Below, in pieces: positions 6,184 to 14,845 of a DNA stretch of 19,321 bases. The position numbers were made by a program, and so were the translations under genes. The notes under the pieces were generated by a model. That model worked only from the letters and a program-made list of their open reading frames with translations, searched no databases and had not been told where the DNA came from. Each line of letters begins with the position of its first letter. The first letter of the stretch is position 1. The DNA is from JBBPYR01 sp038199755 (GTDB lineage: Bacteria; Chloroflexota; Ktedonobacteria; Ktedonobacterales; Ktedonobacteraceae): contig JBBPYR010000297.1 in assembly GCA_038199755.1 (NCBI GenBank), positions 1 through 19,321 on the forward strand. The letters run 5' to 3'.

Positions 6184-7059
6184 ATGGAAAAAGCATTGAT
6201 GCATTCAACATCGTTTATGAACAATGCATCCAACGATCTATACAAATTGCTCTACGAGCAACCTTCATGTATCAGTGTTGTCATTCCCGCTCGCAATGAA
6301 GCGCAAAATCTCCCTCATGTCTTACCATACATTCCTGCAAATGTCGAAGAGGTGATACTGGTTGATGGACATTCGACAGATGATACCATCGCCGTTGCAA
6401 AGCGGCTATTACCGAACATTAAGGTCATCGAGCAACAGGGCAAAGGTAAGGGAGATGCTCTGCGTGCTGGATTCGCTGCCTGCACAGGAGATATTATCGT
6501 TATGCTTGATGCTGACGGCTCTGCGGACCCCAGGGAAATACCCCGTTTCGTGGGAATGCTGAAAGGGGGCTTTGATTTTGCCAAAGGGTCGCGGTTCTTG
6601 CATGGTGCTGGCAGTAGTGATATTACTATGCTTCGCCGCCTTGGAAATTACGGCTTGAGCTTATTTGTGAACATACTATTTGGGACACGATTTAGCGACC
6701 TGTGTTACGGATACAACGCCTTCTGGCGACACTGCCTGAATCATGTAGAGGTTGATTGTGATGGTTTCGAGGTAGAAACACTCATCAATTTGAGAATGTT
6801 TCGTGCGGGCCTCAAGATAGCGGAAATTCCAAGCTTTGAGCATCATCGAATTTATGGCGAAAGTAACTTGCGAGCATTTAGAGATGGATGGCGAGTTTTG
6901 AACACGATTTTCAATGAGCGGCGAGCCAGAAAGCAACCAATTCTTGTATCGGAGCGGCTGGTTGCTCTTCAACAAGAAGATGTCGTTCAGCCAGAGGTAG
7001 AAGTGCTCATGATGGCAGCCGAGCCATCCCTACTCGTCTATCCAGTAGTAGAAAGTTAA
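6184..7059 (+). CDS. GT2-family glycosyltransferase, DPM1/polyprenyl-phosphate type
   Basis: Inverting GT-A glycosyltransferase (291 aa), cytoplasmic face. The N-terminus of the domain is ISVVIPARNEAQNLPHVL, then VEEVILVDGHSTDDT, GKGKGDALRAGF and the metal-binding VMLDADGSAD with D109-A-D111. Later motifs GSRFLHGAGSSD and DLCYGYNAFWR are characteristic of the dolichyl- or polyprenyl-phosphate glycosyltransferase branch of GT2. No C-terminal membrane segments are present. The last 50 residues are acidic and low in similarity to the family. A family role would be sugar transfer from a nucleotide donor to a lipid phosphate or a lipid-linked glycan; the actual donor and acceptor are unknown. ATG follows CAGGA by about eight bases. 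It is the first gene of the + strand run. Confidence 0.88.
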   Translation: MEKALMHSTSFMNNASNDLYKLLYEQPSCISVVIPARNEAQNLPHVLPYIPANVEEVILVDGHSTDDTIAVAKRLLPNIKVIEQQGKGKGDALRAGFAACTGDIIVMLDADGSADPREIPRFVGMLKGGFDFAKGSRFLHGAGSSDITMLRRLGNYGLSLFVNILFGTRFSDLCYGYNAFWRHCLNHVEVDCDGFEVETLINLRMFRAGLKIAEIPSFEHHRIYGESNLRAFRDGWRVLNTIFNERRARKQPILVSERLVALQQEDVVQPEVEVLMMAAEPSLLVYPVVES

Positions 7060-7078
7060 TCTTGGGAGAGTGAGAGAT

Positions 7079-8131
7079 ATGAAGGTCTCAGTCATCCTTT
7101 GTGCCTATACGGAAAACCGGTGGAATGCACTCGTTAGTGCAATTGAGTCCATACAACAACAAACACGGCCAGCCGACGAAATCATCGTCGTCATAGACCA
7201 TAATCCGCCGCTCCTTATGCGAGCACAAGAGCATTTGCAGGGTATCATCGCCATCGAAAATCGGGAGGCAAAAGGAGCGTCAGGAGCGCGTAATAGCGGG
7301 ATAGCAGCCTCTCATGGGGAGATTATCGTCTTTCTGGACGATGATGCTATCGCCGCCTCCAGCTGGCTCCAACATCTTGTTGAATGCTATAACGACCCAA
7401 CAGTCGTCGGGGTTGGAGGAAAGATTGACCCGCTCTGGCTATCGTCCAAACCTCGCTGGTTTCCCGAAGAGTTCAACTGGGTTGTTGGCTGTACCTATCG
7501 AGGAATGCCTACGAAAAATGCAGAGGTTCGCAATGTTATCGGAGCAAACATGTCGGTGCGTCGAACCGCCTTAGAGTTGGTTGGTGGCTTCCGCGAGTCG
7601 TTTGGTAATAACAAAGCTGATACCACGAATACTGCGGCAGGTATGGGATCAAAATGGCTTCATCATCAGGCTGGTGATGAAGAAACCGAGTTGTGCATAC
7701 GTATCTCTCAGGCGTTATCAGATGCTATATGGCTCTATGCCGTTTCAGCAAGGGTGCGTCATCAAGTTCCTTCACCCCGAACACGCTGGTCGTATTTTCT
7801 CTGGCGTTGCTACGACGAAGGTCTGGGAAAAGCAGTTCTTGCCAGTATACACGATCGTGGAACCTCGCTCTCGGCAGAAAGAGCTTATACGTTTAGAGTA
7901 TTACCGGGCGGGGTGCTCTATGGTCTGAGTGATATACTTCGAGGGGATATAACAGGGCCCTTGCGTGCCGGAGCCATCATCGGTGGGTTTTCGGCAACAC
8001 TGGCAGGTTACGCACTAGGAAGTATTGTTGCACGAAGATCTATTCCTGCATCCCATCTTCCATTGATCGTCGATGTTCCTGCTCGTGCTCAACACGCTTC
8101 GCTTGCCCCAGCAGAGTCGTCCGCACAGTAG
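7079..8131 (+). CDS. GT2-family glycosyltransferase
   Basis: GT-A fold inverting glycosyltransferase (350 aa). The domain starts KVSVILCAYTENRWNAL, with ADEIIVVIDHNP, ASGARNSGIAASHGEIIVFLDDD (D87-D89, metal and donor binding), VRNVIGANMSVRR and GDEETELCIRI (about 199-209), which holds the catalytic-base acidic pair. A hydrophobic stretch near the C-terminus (LRAGAIIGGFSATLAGYALGSIVA) may associate with the membrane. The frame extends nine bases upstream to a GTG at 7070, but the GGGAGAG site (7064-7070) is correctly spaced only for ATG 7079. The gene follows the first GT2 by 19 bases and is presumably cotranscribed. The likely job is addition of one sugar to the growing repeat unit. Confidence 0.88.
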   Translation: MKVSVILCAYTENRWNALVSAIESIQQQTRPADEIIVVIDHNPPLLMRAQEHLQGIIAIENREAKGASGARNSGIAASHGEIIVFLDDDAIAASSWLQHLVECYNDPTVVGVGGKIDPLWLSSKPRWFPEEFNWVVGCTYRGMPTKNAEVRNVIGANMSVRRTALELVGGFRESFGNNKADTTNTAAGMGSKWLHHQAGDEETELCIRISQALSDAIWLYAVSARVRHQVPSPRTRWSYFLWRCYDEGLGKAVLASIHDRGTSLSAERAYTFRVLPGGVLYGLSDILRGDITGPLRAGAIIGGFSATLAGYALGSIVARRSIPASHLPLIVDVPARAQHASLAPAESSAQ

Positions 8132-8185
8132 TGGACCTGTTCTCGATAGAGAGTGTAAGATACTACTTATGTACTATTACTCGAT

Positions 8186-9775
8186 TTGCAGGTTATTAGA
8201 TGGGTTTATGACGTTGTGAAAAGACTTTTTCAGTGGGCTAAGGCGAACGGGATTATCCTGGTTAATGCAGGATCATTGGTTGGAACAACAGCAGTAACGT
8301 CTGTATTAGGTTTCTTATACTGGTGGCTGGCAGCGCGACAATTTCCACCAATAGCAGTGGGCATTGCCTCAGCCGCCATCTCTGCCATGTCGCTGCTCGG
8401 AAATCTCAGCACACTGGGGCTAGGAACCATGCTGATTGGGGAACTGCCGTTACGACATGGAAAGAGAGGCGCGCTCATCAGTGCATCTCTGCTCCTTACG
8501 AGTGTAATAGGAATTGCACTCGGTCTAGTCTATGCCTCTGCGACAGTTTTCTTTCTCACAGGCTCCAAAGTGCTGGGGACAAGTCCAACAGCATTGCTTA
8601 TCTTCGCGCTTGGCGTTGGGTTTTCGGCACTGACGCTCGTGCTCGATCAGTCGCTCATCGGACTGTTGCGTGGTGAGCTACAGCTATGGCGCAACGCCTT
8701 GTTCGCCATCGTCAAGCTCGCGGCTCTCTTCGTAGTCAGTTCATGGCTCTCGCATCTTGCAGGAATAGCCATCTATGTCACCTGGATAGTTGGCAATATC
8801 GTTTCGCTGCTATTTCTGCTGGTTTTGATACTTGTAAAGAAAGGACGGCAAATACGTAGTTTACTTCCTCATTGGAAGTTACTACAACACCTGAGAGCTA
8901 CAGCATTGAAACACCATGCACTCAATCTCACACTGGATGCACCCTCACTCATCTTACCCGTATTAGTTACAATCTTGCTGTCGGCAACACAAAATGCCTG
9001 GTTCTATGTTGCATGGAGCCTGGCGACTATCGCCAATTCCATTTCATCGGCTCTCTCCATCACCCTTTACGCAGTAGGATCTGCACAGCCTTCATTGCTT
9101 GCTCGTAAGATGCGCTTGACATTATTTCTTGCGTTTATCGCCTGTGCATTGCTCAACTGTGTATTATTGTTCGGAACAGAGCCAGTTTTAAATATCTTTG
9201 GGAAGAGTTACGCAAGTCAGGCTATCTGGTGTTTGCGTTTTCTCTCGCTCGAATCCTTTCCTTTTATTATTAAAAATCACTACATTACACTATCAAGAAT
9301 ACATGGTCGTGTTGGGCGAACAACGCTGCTCACCGTCGTTACCGGTCTTTTTGAACTGGGAATGTCTATAACGGGAATCTATTTTATGGGATTGAATGGC
9401 CTGAGTCTGGGCTGGACTGTTGCGATTAGTATTGAGGCACTCTTCATGACACCTACCATTATCAAAGCAGTCACTGATACACACGTTCCGGTTTCACCCA
9501 AAGAAGAGCAGCTTTCACGTGCGGAACCGGAAATTTTGTTACCAGAAACGCTCATTCAGACTGGCTCAATGCCTGCCATTCAGAAATTTAACAAAGACCT
9601 ATTGCTTGAAGAGCCTCGCGTGAGCGACGATGATTTTCCAGTTTTTGATGAGGACTTCGACGATGGTGAACCAACAGAAAAGCGTGCAAGGCCGAACGAT
9701 TCCTCATTAAGAGATGATCATACACTTGCGCTATCTCGCACTTCCGAAGTTGCCTCACACTTCTATTGGCAATAA
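8186..9775 (+). CDS. Wzx-type polysaccharide flippase (MOP/PST superfamily)
   Basis: Polytopic inner-membrane protein (529 aa) with about 12-14 hydrophobic helices between residues about 15 and 430, beginning GIILVNAGSLVGTTAVTSVLGFLYWWLAARQFPP, the typical first helix of oligosaccharide flippases. The expected role is to move lipid-linked repeat units across the cytoplasmic membrane. The last 90 residues form a hydrophilic, acidic tail (VSDDDFPVFDEDFDDGEPTEKR) not normally found in Wzx. The start is unsure: no in-frame ATG is available near the first helix, TTG 8186 has only a weak ribosome site, and GTG 8216 is an alternative that loses ten residues. The gene sits between glycosyltransferases and the ATP-grasp gene. 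Confidence 0.85.
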   Translation: MQVIRWVYDVVKRLFQWAKANGIILVNAGSLVGTTAVTSVLGFLYWWLAARQFPPIAVGIASAAISAMSLLGNLSTLGLGTMLIGELPLRHGKRGALISASLLLTSVIGIALGLVYASATVFFLTGSKVLGTSPTALLIFALGVGFSALTLVLDQSLIGLLRGELQLWRNALFAIVKLAALFVVSSWLSHLAGIAIYVTWIVGNIVSLLFLLVLILVKKGRQIRSLLPHWKLLQHLRATALKHHALNLTLDAPSLILPVLVTILLSATQNAWFYVAWSLATIANSISSALSITLYAVGSAQPSLLARKMRLTLFLAFIACALLNCVLLFGTEPVLNIFGKSYASQAIWCLRFLSLESFPFIIKNHYITLSRIHGRVGRTTLLTVVTGLFELGMSITGIYFMGLNGLSLGWTVAISIEALFMTPTIIKAVTDTHVPVSPKEEQLSRAEPEILLPETLIQTGSMPAIQKFNKDLLLEEPRVSDDDFPVFDEDFDDGEPTEKRARPNDSSLRDDHTLALSRTSEVASHFYWQ

Positions 9776-9796
9776 CGAGCGAGGAGGGGGACTCTA

Positions 9797-11095
9797 TTGA
9801 ACACATTTGAAGAGAAACTACCAGATCCAAACATACAGGAAGAACAGGTGAAGAGCCGCTTCCGGCTTGCTCCTGATGCAACCTATGATGTGCTTGTGCT
9901 TGATGCACGGGCAAGACAGTCGCTCGTTGCCATACGCTCTTTAGGCAAGCGTGGGCTACGGGTAGCGGCGATGGAAACTAAGAGCAGCGTACCAGCGTTC
10001 TCCTCTCGCTGGTGTCACAAAAAGATTGTGTGTCCTGTGGAAGAGGGGACAGAAGCATACCTGGAATGCTTGGAGCAAGCCATCGAGCGTACCGGGGTGA
10101 AAGTGATTATTCCATCCTCGGACGGCACTATAGCCTTGCTTCGCAAGTACCGTGAACGCCTGGAACGCAAAGTACATATTGCACTTGCACAAGAACCTGG
10201 TTTAGAAATTGCCATCAATAAGCAACTGACGTTAAATGTTGCTCATCATTTAGGTCTGGGAGTTCCTCAAGGGATGCTTGTTCACAATGTTCACGAGGTG
10301 TATAGTGCTATCGAAAAGATTGGTCTGCCTGCTGTTATCAAGCCCACCGAGTCATGGGTCTCGAACGGAGAGCAACAACGTCGGATTGTATCACAACTGG
10401 TGGTGAATGCAGAAGAGGCTCAACGCACTGTGGCAGACCTGACCGCTTCTGGTGATACCGTCCTCTTCCAGCCATTTTTATCGGGGCGGCGTGAGTCTCT
10501 GACCCTGTTTTACGCACATGGAACGATATATGCACGATTCGCTCAGCTTGTTGAACGCACAGACCCACCCTTGGGGGGAACCACTGTGTTACGGCAAAGC
10601 ATTCCAGTTCCATATGATACTGGAGAGCAAGCCGAATGCCTCATTCGAGAAATCAACCTGGAAGGGTTCTCCGAAATAGAGTTTCGTCGAGACAACGCAG
10701 GAAAACCCTACCTTATGGAGATTAACCCACGGCTCTGTGCAAACATTGAGATTGGAGTACGAGCAGGTGTTGATTTTCCCTCTCTTCTCTATCGCTGGGC
10801 AAACGGGGAGTCACTCGAAATCATCGAAACCTATCGCACGGGCGGCTGGATGCGCTATCTCTGGGGGGATATTGTCGCAACAATCGCAACAATCAGGGAA
10901 CGAGGAAGACCCGGGGTAGCTTCTCCTGTAAAAGCCATTTTCGATTTTGTGCGAAGTTTTTTCATTCCTATGAGCTACGACTATGTAGATATTGAGGATA
11001 TTCGACCTCTATTCGCAGCAATCATGGGGAGAGCAGGTGGTCTATTCCAACTCATCAATAAAGGACCGTCACGAAAGGAGAAGGACGTTGCTTAG
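9797..11095 (+). CDS. ATP-grasp ligase of the polysaccharide locus
   Basis: Cytoplasmic ATP-grasp enzyme (432 aa), resembling carbamoyl-phosphate-synthase-like carboxylate-amine ligases. The pre-ATP-grasp domain (about 33-130) begins YDVLVLDARARQSLVAIRSLGKRGLRV and contains IIPSSDGTIALL. The ATP-grasp domain (about 140-340) has LPAVIKPTESW, VLFQPFLSGRRESLTLFY and the metal-binding GFSEIEFRRDNAGKPYLMEINPRL with E308-x-N310. The C-terminus (about 345-432) has hydrophobic patches. The start codon is TTG, supported by a very strong GAGGAGGGGG site. The family ligates a carboxylate to an amine or thiol through an acyl phosphate. In this context it could attach an amino acid or similar group to a sugar, but the substrate is inferred only. 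Confidence 0.85.
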   Translation: MNTFEEKLPDPNIQEEQVKSRFRLAPDATYDVLVLDARARQSLVAIRSLGKRGLRVAAMETKSSVPAFSSRWCHKKIVCPVEEGTEAYLECLEQAIERTGVKVIIPSSDGTIALLRKYRERLERKVHIALAQEPGLEIAINKQLTLNVAHHLGLGVPQGMLVHNVHEVYSAIEKIGLPAVIKPTESWVSNGEQQRRIVSQLVVNAEEAQRTVADLTASGDTVLFQPFLSGRRESLTLFYAHGTIYARFAQLVERTDPPLGGTTVLRQSIPVPYDTGEQAECLIREINLEGFSEIEFRRDNAGKPYLMEINPRLCANIEIGVRAGVDFPSLLYRWANGESLEIIETYRTGGWMRYLWGDIVATIATIRERGRPGVASPVKAIFDFVRSFFIPMSYDYVDIEDIRPLFAAIMGRAGGLFQLINKGPSRKEKDVA

Positions 11096-12167
11096 GCCAG
11101 CTAAAATTGTCGAAATAAGCCTTGCCGCTGGTCTCTATTACAGTGGCTTGGTTATGCTTGCACGTCGGCGTCTCAGAAGGTCCGGCAAAAGGTTAATCAT
11201 TCTGTGCTACCATCGTGCCAACTCCGAACACTTACTGCACCAGATGGCTTACTTGAAGCGTCACTATCGCCTTTTGCACCTTGATGCCGCATACGAAGAA
11301 CTCCAGCAGCCAGAGCCATCTCATGTGAAAACATCGCCAACGCTGCTGACGCTTACCTTCGACGATGGCTATAAAGATAACTATACGCGAGGCTTTGCGT
11401 ATGCTCAGAAACTGCACGTTCCTTTTACTATCTTTCTCGTCCCTGATTCTATTGACCACAACCGTCCGTTCGCGTGGTTAGCGGGAGAGGACAATCACCT
11501 TGTTCCTTTTGCACAGACAAAAGAGGTCATGGTCAACGACCACATCTATCACCTTGACTCTCTACAGGAACAAAATGCTCTCAACCAGGAGATTAACACA
11601 TGTGTTCGTAACGCAACCTCGGTGGTGGAACGCGAGGAGTTTTTGAGTACCATGCGTGCCTTACTCTCCGTCCCAACATCACCAACTGAGCGAGAGCAAG
11701 CAGATATGCCTCTGACCTGGGATGACGTACATACAATGGGTCAGAGCGGTCTGGTATCATTCGGTGCTCACACCCTTCATCATCCCATTCTTACCTATCT
11801 GGCCGATCCACAAGAGGCATATTTCGAGGTAGCCGAGTGTCGTAACGTGCTGGAACAACGCCTGGGACATCCCGTTCGCACCTTCGCCTACCCCTATGGG
11901 AAGCCAGAGCAGGTGGTCGACATCGGGGTGAATGCTGTTCAAGCAGCTCAGTATGAAGCTGCTGTCACTACCGTACATGGGTTCAATACGCCTCAGACCG
12001 ACAGCCTTCAGCTTCACCGCATTGTCGTGGATGCTGAAGACCATTGGCTTGTCCTGGCGGCAAAAGCGTCGGGCCTGTGGGTCACCTGTATGAATCTCAT
12101 ACGCAAACCAGTGGGACTAGTCGCAAGGCTTCTTGGACGACAGGAACTCTATGACCCATACCACTAG
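11088..12167 (+). CDS. CE4 polysaccharide deacetylase (NodB homology domain)
   Basis: Predicted metal-dependent deacetylase (359 aa). A hydrophobic stretch at about 7-24 (EISLAAGLYYSGLVMLA) could be a membrane anchor. The NodB domain has LILCYHRAN, motif 1 LTFDDGY (D92, D93), motif 2 SFGAHTLHHP with the metal His pair H228 and H232, and motif 3 TFAYPYG. The enzyme would remove N-acetyl groups from amino sugars of the polymer. The frame opens 32 codons upstream, but TTG 11088 is preceded by AAAGGAG at seven bases and gives the expected N-terminus. This start overlaps the ATP-grasp stop by eight bases, so the two are translationally coupled. The pairing suggests deacetylation frees an amine, possibly for the ligase next door. 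Confidence 0.88.
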   Translation: MLRPAKIVEISLAAGLYYSGLVMLARRRLRRSGKRLIILCYHRANSEHLLHQMAYLKRHYRLLHLDAAYEELQQPEPSHVKTSPTLLTLTFDDGYKDNYTRGFAYAQKLHVPFTIFLVPDSIDHNRPFAWLAGEDNHLVPFAQTKEVMVNDHIYHLDSLQEQNALNQEINTCVRNATSVVEREEFLSTMRALLSVPTSPTEREQADMPLTWDDVHTMGQSGLVSFGAHTLHHPILTYLADPQEAYFEVAECRNVLEQRLGHPVRTFAYPYGKPEQVVDIGVNAVQAAQYEAAVTTVHGFNTPQTDSLQLHRIVVDAEDHWLVLAAKASGLWVTCMNLIRKPVGLVARLLGRQELYDPYH

Positions 12168-12177
12168 GAGAACAGCG

Positions 12178-13539
12178 ATGACACTCAGCACACCCATTGT
12201 TTCCAGCAGTGCCACTTCTCTGTCTGAAGCATCGAAAGATAAACACATTGCAATCATTGAAATTGAACTGGGAAAACCTCTCCCGACGCTCTATGCAATA
12301 GATGAAACAACTGGTCAACGATATCAGTATGCGCATTGTCTTTTTCGTCTTCATACGACTCCGCTCGGCATCATCGAGTTCCCATTTCATGACGATGAGC
12401 TGACGCCTCAAGACTATTGTGAGGCAATATGGCAGGAACTGGCGGACTCTATCAATGCACACCTGCGGAGCGATGGCCTTTCTCCCGTTTCACAACTCGA
12501 AGGCAATGGCATCGTCTGCCTTGGTGTTCCTGTCTGTATGAAGGAACGCGAAGCGTTCTACGAAACGGCTCCGTTTGTCAGCATCGTCGTCTCGACACAC
12601 GACAGACCTGAATATGTAGCGACATGCCTACCACCGCTGTTTGCACTACACTACCCGCGTTATGAGGTTGTCCTGATAGATAACGCACCGAGCAACAGTG
12701 CAACCGAAGACATCGCTAAGCAGCATAAGGACGAAACGAAGCTGCGCTATATTCGAGAGGACCATCCTGGCCTCTCGGTAGGCCTGAATCGTGGCATCGC
12801 CGAGGCGCAAGGAGAAGTGATTGCCTTCACCGATGATGATGTCATTGTTGATCGCTATTGGTTGTTACAACTGGTACGATCCTTTTATCGTGCGGAAGAC
12901 GTACAATGCGTGACGGGCCTTGTCCTGGCGCAGGAACTGGAAACACTGGCGCAAGTATTGTTCGAGGAGTTTGGGGGATTCAGCAAAGGCTTTGAGCGTC
13001 AAATCTATACAATAAAGTCCCGGCAACGAAAAGAGCCATTATACCCCTACACAGCAGGTCGTTTTGGTACAGGTGCGAATATGGCTTTTCGTGCCTCATT
13101 TCTCAGACGTATCGGTGGATTTGATACAGCCCTGACCTGTGGCATGGATATAGCAGCCTTCTTCCTGACTGTCCGCAGTGGTCACACGCTGGTTTACGAG
13201 CCAGAGGCACTGGTTTATCACACACATCGGCGTAGTTATGCAGCCTTGCAAAGGCAAATCTATAGTTACGGTGTTGCCGTGACCGCTTATCTCACTAAGA
13301 GTATTATTGCCAGACCGCATCTTCTTCTGGAGATCATGGTAAGGGTTCCAGCAGGGCTGTTCTTCATCCTGAGTTCTCAGTCATCCAAGAATCAAAAAAA
13401 ATCGGCTCATTATCCCAGAGATTTAACGCAATGTGAGGTGCGAGGCTTGCTTCATGGACCATTCGATTACATACAAAAAAGAGTTCGTCGCGTCATGATA
13501 CGTGACGGACGATATAATCCGATACTTCAAACAAAATAA
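12178..13539 (+). CDS. GT2-family glycosyltransferase with N-terminal accessory domain
   Basis: 453-aa protein. Residues about 20-125 form a small alpha/beta domain (FRLHTTPLGIIEFPF ... IWQELADSINAHLRSDGL) that recurs before GT2 domains in Actinobacteria and Chloroflexota and has no known function. The GT-A domain starts SIVVSTHDRPEYVATCL, with GLNRGIAEAQGEVIAFTDDD (D219-D221) and GTGANMAFR. Relatives carry a loop ending GGED before IAAFF; here it is TALTCGMDIAAFF (M323-D324), so the loop looks several residues shorter and the usual Glu is lost. This may change or abolish activity. ATG 12178 follows AGGAG at seven bases, ten bases after the deacetylase stop. An upstream in-frame TTG at 12133 is unsupported. 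Confidence 0.87.
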   Translation: MTLSTPIVSSSATSLSEASKDKHIAIIEIELGKPLPTLYAIDETTGQRYQYAHCLFRLHTTPLGIIEFPFHDDELTPQDYCEAIWQELADSINAHLRSDGLSPVSQLEGNGIVCLGVPVCMKEREAFYETAPFVSIVVSTHDRPEYVATCLPPLFALHYPRYEVVLIDNAPSNSATEDIAKQHKDETKLRYIREDHPGLSVGLNRGIAEAQGEVIAFTDDDVIVDRYWLLQLVRSFYRAEDVQCVTGLVLAQELETLAQVLFEEFGGFSKGFERQIYTIKSRQRKEPLYPYTAGRFGTGANMAFRASFLRRIGGFDTALTCGMDIAAFFLTVRSGHTLVYEPEALVYHTHRRSYAALQRQIYSYGVAVTAYLTKSIIARPHLLLEIMVRVPAGLFFILSSQSSKNQKKSAHYPRDLTQCEVRGLLHGPFDYIQKRVRRVMIRDGRYNPILQTK

Positions 13540-13576
13540 TGAATATAGTGAAGGTATAACTATTTCGAGAGGAATT

Positions 13577-14845
13577 ATGCGAATCTTAATGCTTGCACAG
13601 TTTTATCCACCTGCCGTTGGCGGCGAAGAGCGATTTACCTGCGACCTCAGCGTTTCATTGGCCACAAGAGGACATGATGTTGCAGTAGCAACACTCTGGC
13701 ACGAGGGCTTCGCCGACTTCGAGATAGACCGGGGAGTACGCATCTACCGTGTCCGAGGAATGATGCAGAAGCTGAGTGTTCTTTTCAGTGAAAGCACTCA
13801 TCGGCATGCACCACCATTTCCTGACCCTGGGATTGTACAAGCACTACGCCGCATCATCGAGAAAGAACGACCTGACATTATTCACGCACACAACTGGATT
13901 CTTCACTCATTTACGCCGTTGAAAGCATGGAGTAAGGCAAAGTTCGTTGTCTCTCTTCATGATTATAGCCTTACCTGTGTTCAAAAACGTCGCATGTATT
14001 ATAATGCACCGTGTATAGATTCAAGTGCCGCAAAGTGCTTGAAATGCGGTACACATCATTATGGTCTTGCAAAAGGTCCACTTACAACGTTTGCCAATTT
14101 CTACTGGTCTGCGCGCGAGAGACAGGCCGTCGATATGTTCTTGCCAGTGAGCCAGGCTGTGGTAGAGGGAACGCAACTGGACAAGTATAATGTGTCGTAT
14201 ACGATCATGCCAAACTTTGTACCCGATAGTATTGATACAGCAACTGATGACGCAAACCCATTTCTGGCCCAGTTACCGAAGGATGATTTTCTGCTGTTTG
14301 TAGGCGATGTCTCTCACGATAAAGGGGCTGAGACCTTGTTACAGGCATATACACAGATGCATACACGGGTTCCCCTGGTTTTTATCGGACGTCTCTTCCT
14401 CACCGACCTTGAGACACATCTGCCACCCAACGTTTTCTTGATGGGAGCCTGGCCTCATGATGCTGTCATGGGTGCGTGGAGTCGTTGTATAATAGGAATT
14501 GTGCCTTCCATCGTCGCTGAGACATTCGGCATCGTTGCCTTAGAAGCGATGTATGCAGGAAAACCAGTCATTGCAACACGTAGCGGTGGCCTCACGGATG
14601 TCGTTGTCGATGCTGTGACGGGGCTACTCGTGCCATCTGCCGATGCTGATGCCTTGAAGAATGCCATACAGAGCTTGCTTAACGATCCTATGAGGCGGGA
14701 GCGCATGGGACATATGGCAAAACAACGAGTGCAACAATTTCAGGCGCAGGTCGTTGTGCCATCCTTCGAGCACGTCTATCAAACACTGTTGGAAACTCGA
14801 TCAGAAAGGGTGTACTCGCTAGTAGAGAGTGGGACTCACAGATAA
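13577..14845 (+). CDS. GT4-family glycosyltransferase
   Basis: Retaining GT-B glycosyltransferase (422 aa). The N-terminal domain starts MRILMLAQFYPPAVGGEERF with the donor-loop GG (15-16), followed by IIHAHNWILHS. The C-terminal domain begins about FLLFVGDVSHDKGAETLLQAY and carries the E-x7-E motif as ETFGIVALE (E315 and E323), then AGKPVIATRSGGLTDVV. A Cys-rich segment at about 138-160 (CVQKRRMYYNAPC, CLKC) could bind a metal or form a lid, as in a subset of GT4 enzymes. ATG 13577 has GAGAGGA four bases upstream; an in-frame start at 13502 would overlap the previous gene and lacks a site. The stop overlaps the next start (TAATG). It adds a sugar to the repeat unit with retention at the anomeric carbon. 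Confidence 0.9.
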   Translation: MRILMLAQFYPPAVGGEERFTCDLSVSLATRGHDVAVATLWHEGFADFEIDRGVRIYRVRGMMQKLSVLFSESTHRHAPPFPDPGIVQALRRIIEKERPDIIHAHNWILHSFTPLKAWSKAKFVVSLHDYSLTCVQKRRMYYNAPCIDSSAAKCLKCGTHHYGLAKGPLTTFANFYWSARERQAVDMFLPVSQAVVEGTQLDKYNVSYTIMPNFVPDSIDTATDDANPFLAQLPKDDFLLFVGDVSHDKGAETLLQAYTQMHTRVPLVFIGRLFLTDLETHLPPNVFLMGAWPHDAVMGAWSRCIIGIVPSIVAETFGIVALEAMYAGKPVIATRSGGLTDVVVDAVTGLLVPSADADALKNAIQSLLNDPMRRERMGHMAKQRVQQFQAQVVVPSFEHVYQTLLETRSERVYSLVESGTHR

